Of a stretch of DNA of 21,165 bases, positions 20,326 to 21,165 are shown one piece after another. Each line of letters opens with the position of its first letter. Positions within the stretch are counted from its first letter, which is position 1. A program made the position numbers and the translations under genes. The stretch comes from Solirubrobacteraceae bacterium (GTDB taxonomy: Bacteria; Actinomycetota; Thermoleophilia; Solirubrobacterales; Solirubrobacteraceae): contig JADGPO010000190.1 in assembly GCA_017882405.1 (NCBI GenBank), forward strand, positions 1-21,165. Direction: 5' to 3'. Under the pieces are notes generated by a model, which was given only the letters and a program-made list of their open reading frames with translations, was not told where the DNA came from and searched no databases.

Positions 20326-21165
20326 GGGCTGCCGTCCTCCGGAGGCGGGGCGCCCGAACGGCGCAGGCGGGCGACCAGGCGGCGGGCCTGGCGTAGCTCG
20401 GCTTCGTGAACGAAGCCGGTGACGAGCAGCGCCGGGCCGATCGCCGCCAGCACGACCACCCGCAGGAGCAGCCCGACCGCCCCGTGGGTCGGCAGGAGCA
20501 GGTCGCCGGCGACCGTCAGGCCGCCCATCACCACCACCAGCCGAGCCAGCCGCAGCCACTCGAACTGGACCGCGAACTGGCGTCGCGTCAACAGATGCAT
20601 GAACCCCAGCATGACCACATACGCGCCGCACAGGGCGATTCCCGCGCCCGCGAGGCCGAACGGCGGCACCAGCACCAGCAGCAGGATGACGTTGGCCGCC
20701 AGACCGGCGAGCGCGGCCGGGAAGTTGCGCGTGGTCACGTGGGCCCGGCCCGCGATCGTCAGGAACACCACCCACAGCCCGTACAGCGCCCAACCGAGCG
20801 CCACCCAGGGGAGTGCCCGGTTGGCTCCCAGGAAGGCAGGCGTGGTCAACAGCCGCAGGATCCAGCGACCCAGCAGCGTCAGCCCCGCCACCGCCCAGCC
20901 GGAGATCAGCAGGTAGTAGGTGGTCACGAGGCCGTAGAGCCTCGAGGCCTCGACGTCGTCGGTGACCGAGTAGGCCAGCGGTGGCCACGCGTACTGAAAG
21001 CCCCGCACGAGGAAGGCGATCCCGCCGGCGAGCTTGATCGCGATCGAGTACAGGCCCGCCACACGCGGGCTGCGCTCGTGGAAGAGGTAGTAGCGGTCGA
21101 CGATGCTCAGCAGGTACACGGAGGCCTCGGCCGGCACGGTGGGCAACCCGAAGCGCAGCAGCGCG
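20322..21165 (-). CDS. Polysaccharide flippase (Wzx/MOP superfamily), 5' end outside window
   Basis: The frame is open to the right edge (ALLRFGLPTVPAEASVYLLSIVDRYYL), so the gene is partial at its start. The visible part is the C-terminal half or more of a Wzx-type exporter. SIVDRYYLFHERSPRVAGLYSIAIKLAG is a signature stretch, followed by about eight hydrophobic helices (AGLTLLGRWILRLL, ALPWVALGWALYGLWVVFLTIAG, LAGLAANVILLLVLVP, GLAGAGIALCGAYVVMLGFMHLL and others) and a charged cytoplasmic tail. These proteins move lipid-linked glycans across the membrane. It leads into the two glycosyltransferases by a GTGA overlap. Confidence 0.85.
   Translation of the reverse strand, partial: ALLRFGLPTVPAEASVYLLSIVDRYYLFHERSPRVAGLYSIAIKLAGGIAFLVRGFQYAWPPLAYSVTDDVEASRLYGLVTTYYLLISGWAVAGLTLLGRWILRLLTTPAFLGANRALPWVALGWALYGLWVVFLTIAGRAHVTTRNFPAALAGLAANVILLLVLVPPFGLAGAGIALCGAYVVMLGFMHLLTRRQFAVQFEWLRLARLVVVMGGLTVAGDLLLPTHGAVGLLLRVVVLAAIGPALLVTGFVHEAELRQARRLVARLRRSGAPPPEDGSP

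Noticed and set aside
1..21165. tRNA, rRNA, riboswitch, replication origin or phage attachment site
   Set aside because: I saw no cloverleaf, rRNA-like stretch, conserved riboswitch core, DnaA-box cluster or integrase context in the window.

Overview
The window is a roughly 70% GC bacterial segment with GTG/ATG starts, many 4-base stop/start overlaps and several genes that look leaderless. Gene content points to a high-GC actinobacterium. The collagen-like secreted protein at 15805-16374 (N-terminus MHRFIHRPSPALGVALLALF, then Gly-X-Y triplets), the GH5-like secreted protein and the lytic transglycosylase all look like families I associate with Thermoleophilia/Solirubrobacterales. That placement is inference, since there is no rRNA or tRNA in the window.

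Layout. (1) 3-2121 (+): the end of a lytic transglycosylase-like protein, then a haloalkane dehalogenase. (2) 2138-4239 (-): a class I glutamine amidotransferase, the wreck of a secreted protein, and a classical SDR. A divergent aldo/keto reductase follows at 4428-5489 (+). (3) 5672-8779 (+): a LysR regulator, then a short ORF, a ThDP-dependent acetolactate-synthase-like enzyme and a cupin. The last three are joined by GTGA and ATGA overlaps, and related CATAGGC elements lie before both the regulator and this operon. (4) 8760-12428 (-): a tightly packed chain of sugar transferase, ATP-grasp enzyme, tautomerase remnant, SDR, aldehyde dehydrogenase remnant, NAD-epimerase and a short orphan ORF. 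(5) 12468-13598 (+): a membrane GT2 glycosyltransferase, divergent from the sugar transferase across only 39 bp. (6) 13773-15723 (+): a compact unit of a MauE-type membrane protein fused to a thioredoxin-like domain, a small helical protein, and a Tat-exported protein with 20 cysteines in its mature part. It has a readable promoter in front and a perfect 13-bp hairpin behind. (7) 15805-21165 (-): the collagen-like protein, a GH5-family protein lacking its nucleophile Glu, a GT4 glycosyltransferase, a GT2 glycosyltransferase with an extra C-terminal domain, and a flippase that runs off the window.

How the genes fit together. Regions 4, 5 and 7 hold surface-polysaccharide functions: phosphoglycosyl transferase, glycosyltransferases and flippase. 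They surround an export/disulfide module (region 6) and a structural secreted protein. Regions 2-4 hold oxidoreductases and ThDP/cupin genes of a small-molecule catabolic type, probably under the LysR regulator; the substrate cannot be read from sequence.

Most unusual points. The MauE-thioredoxin/helical/Cys-rich unit looks like a dedicated oxidative-folding pair of enzyme and client. The catabolic part carries several 3'-end gene remnants (GH43-like, aldehyde dehydrogenase, tautomerase). Each begins at or very near a stop codon in the preceding sequence, carries a frameshift, and still overlaps the start of the next intact gene.
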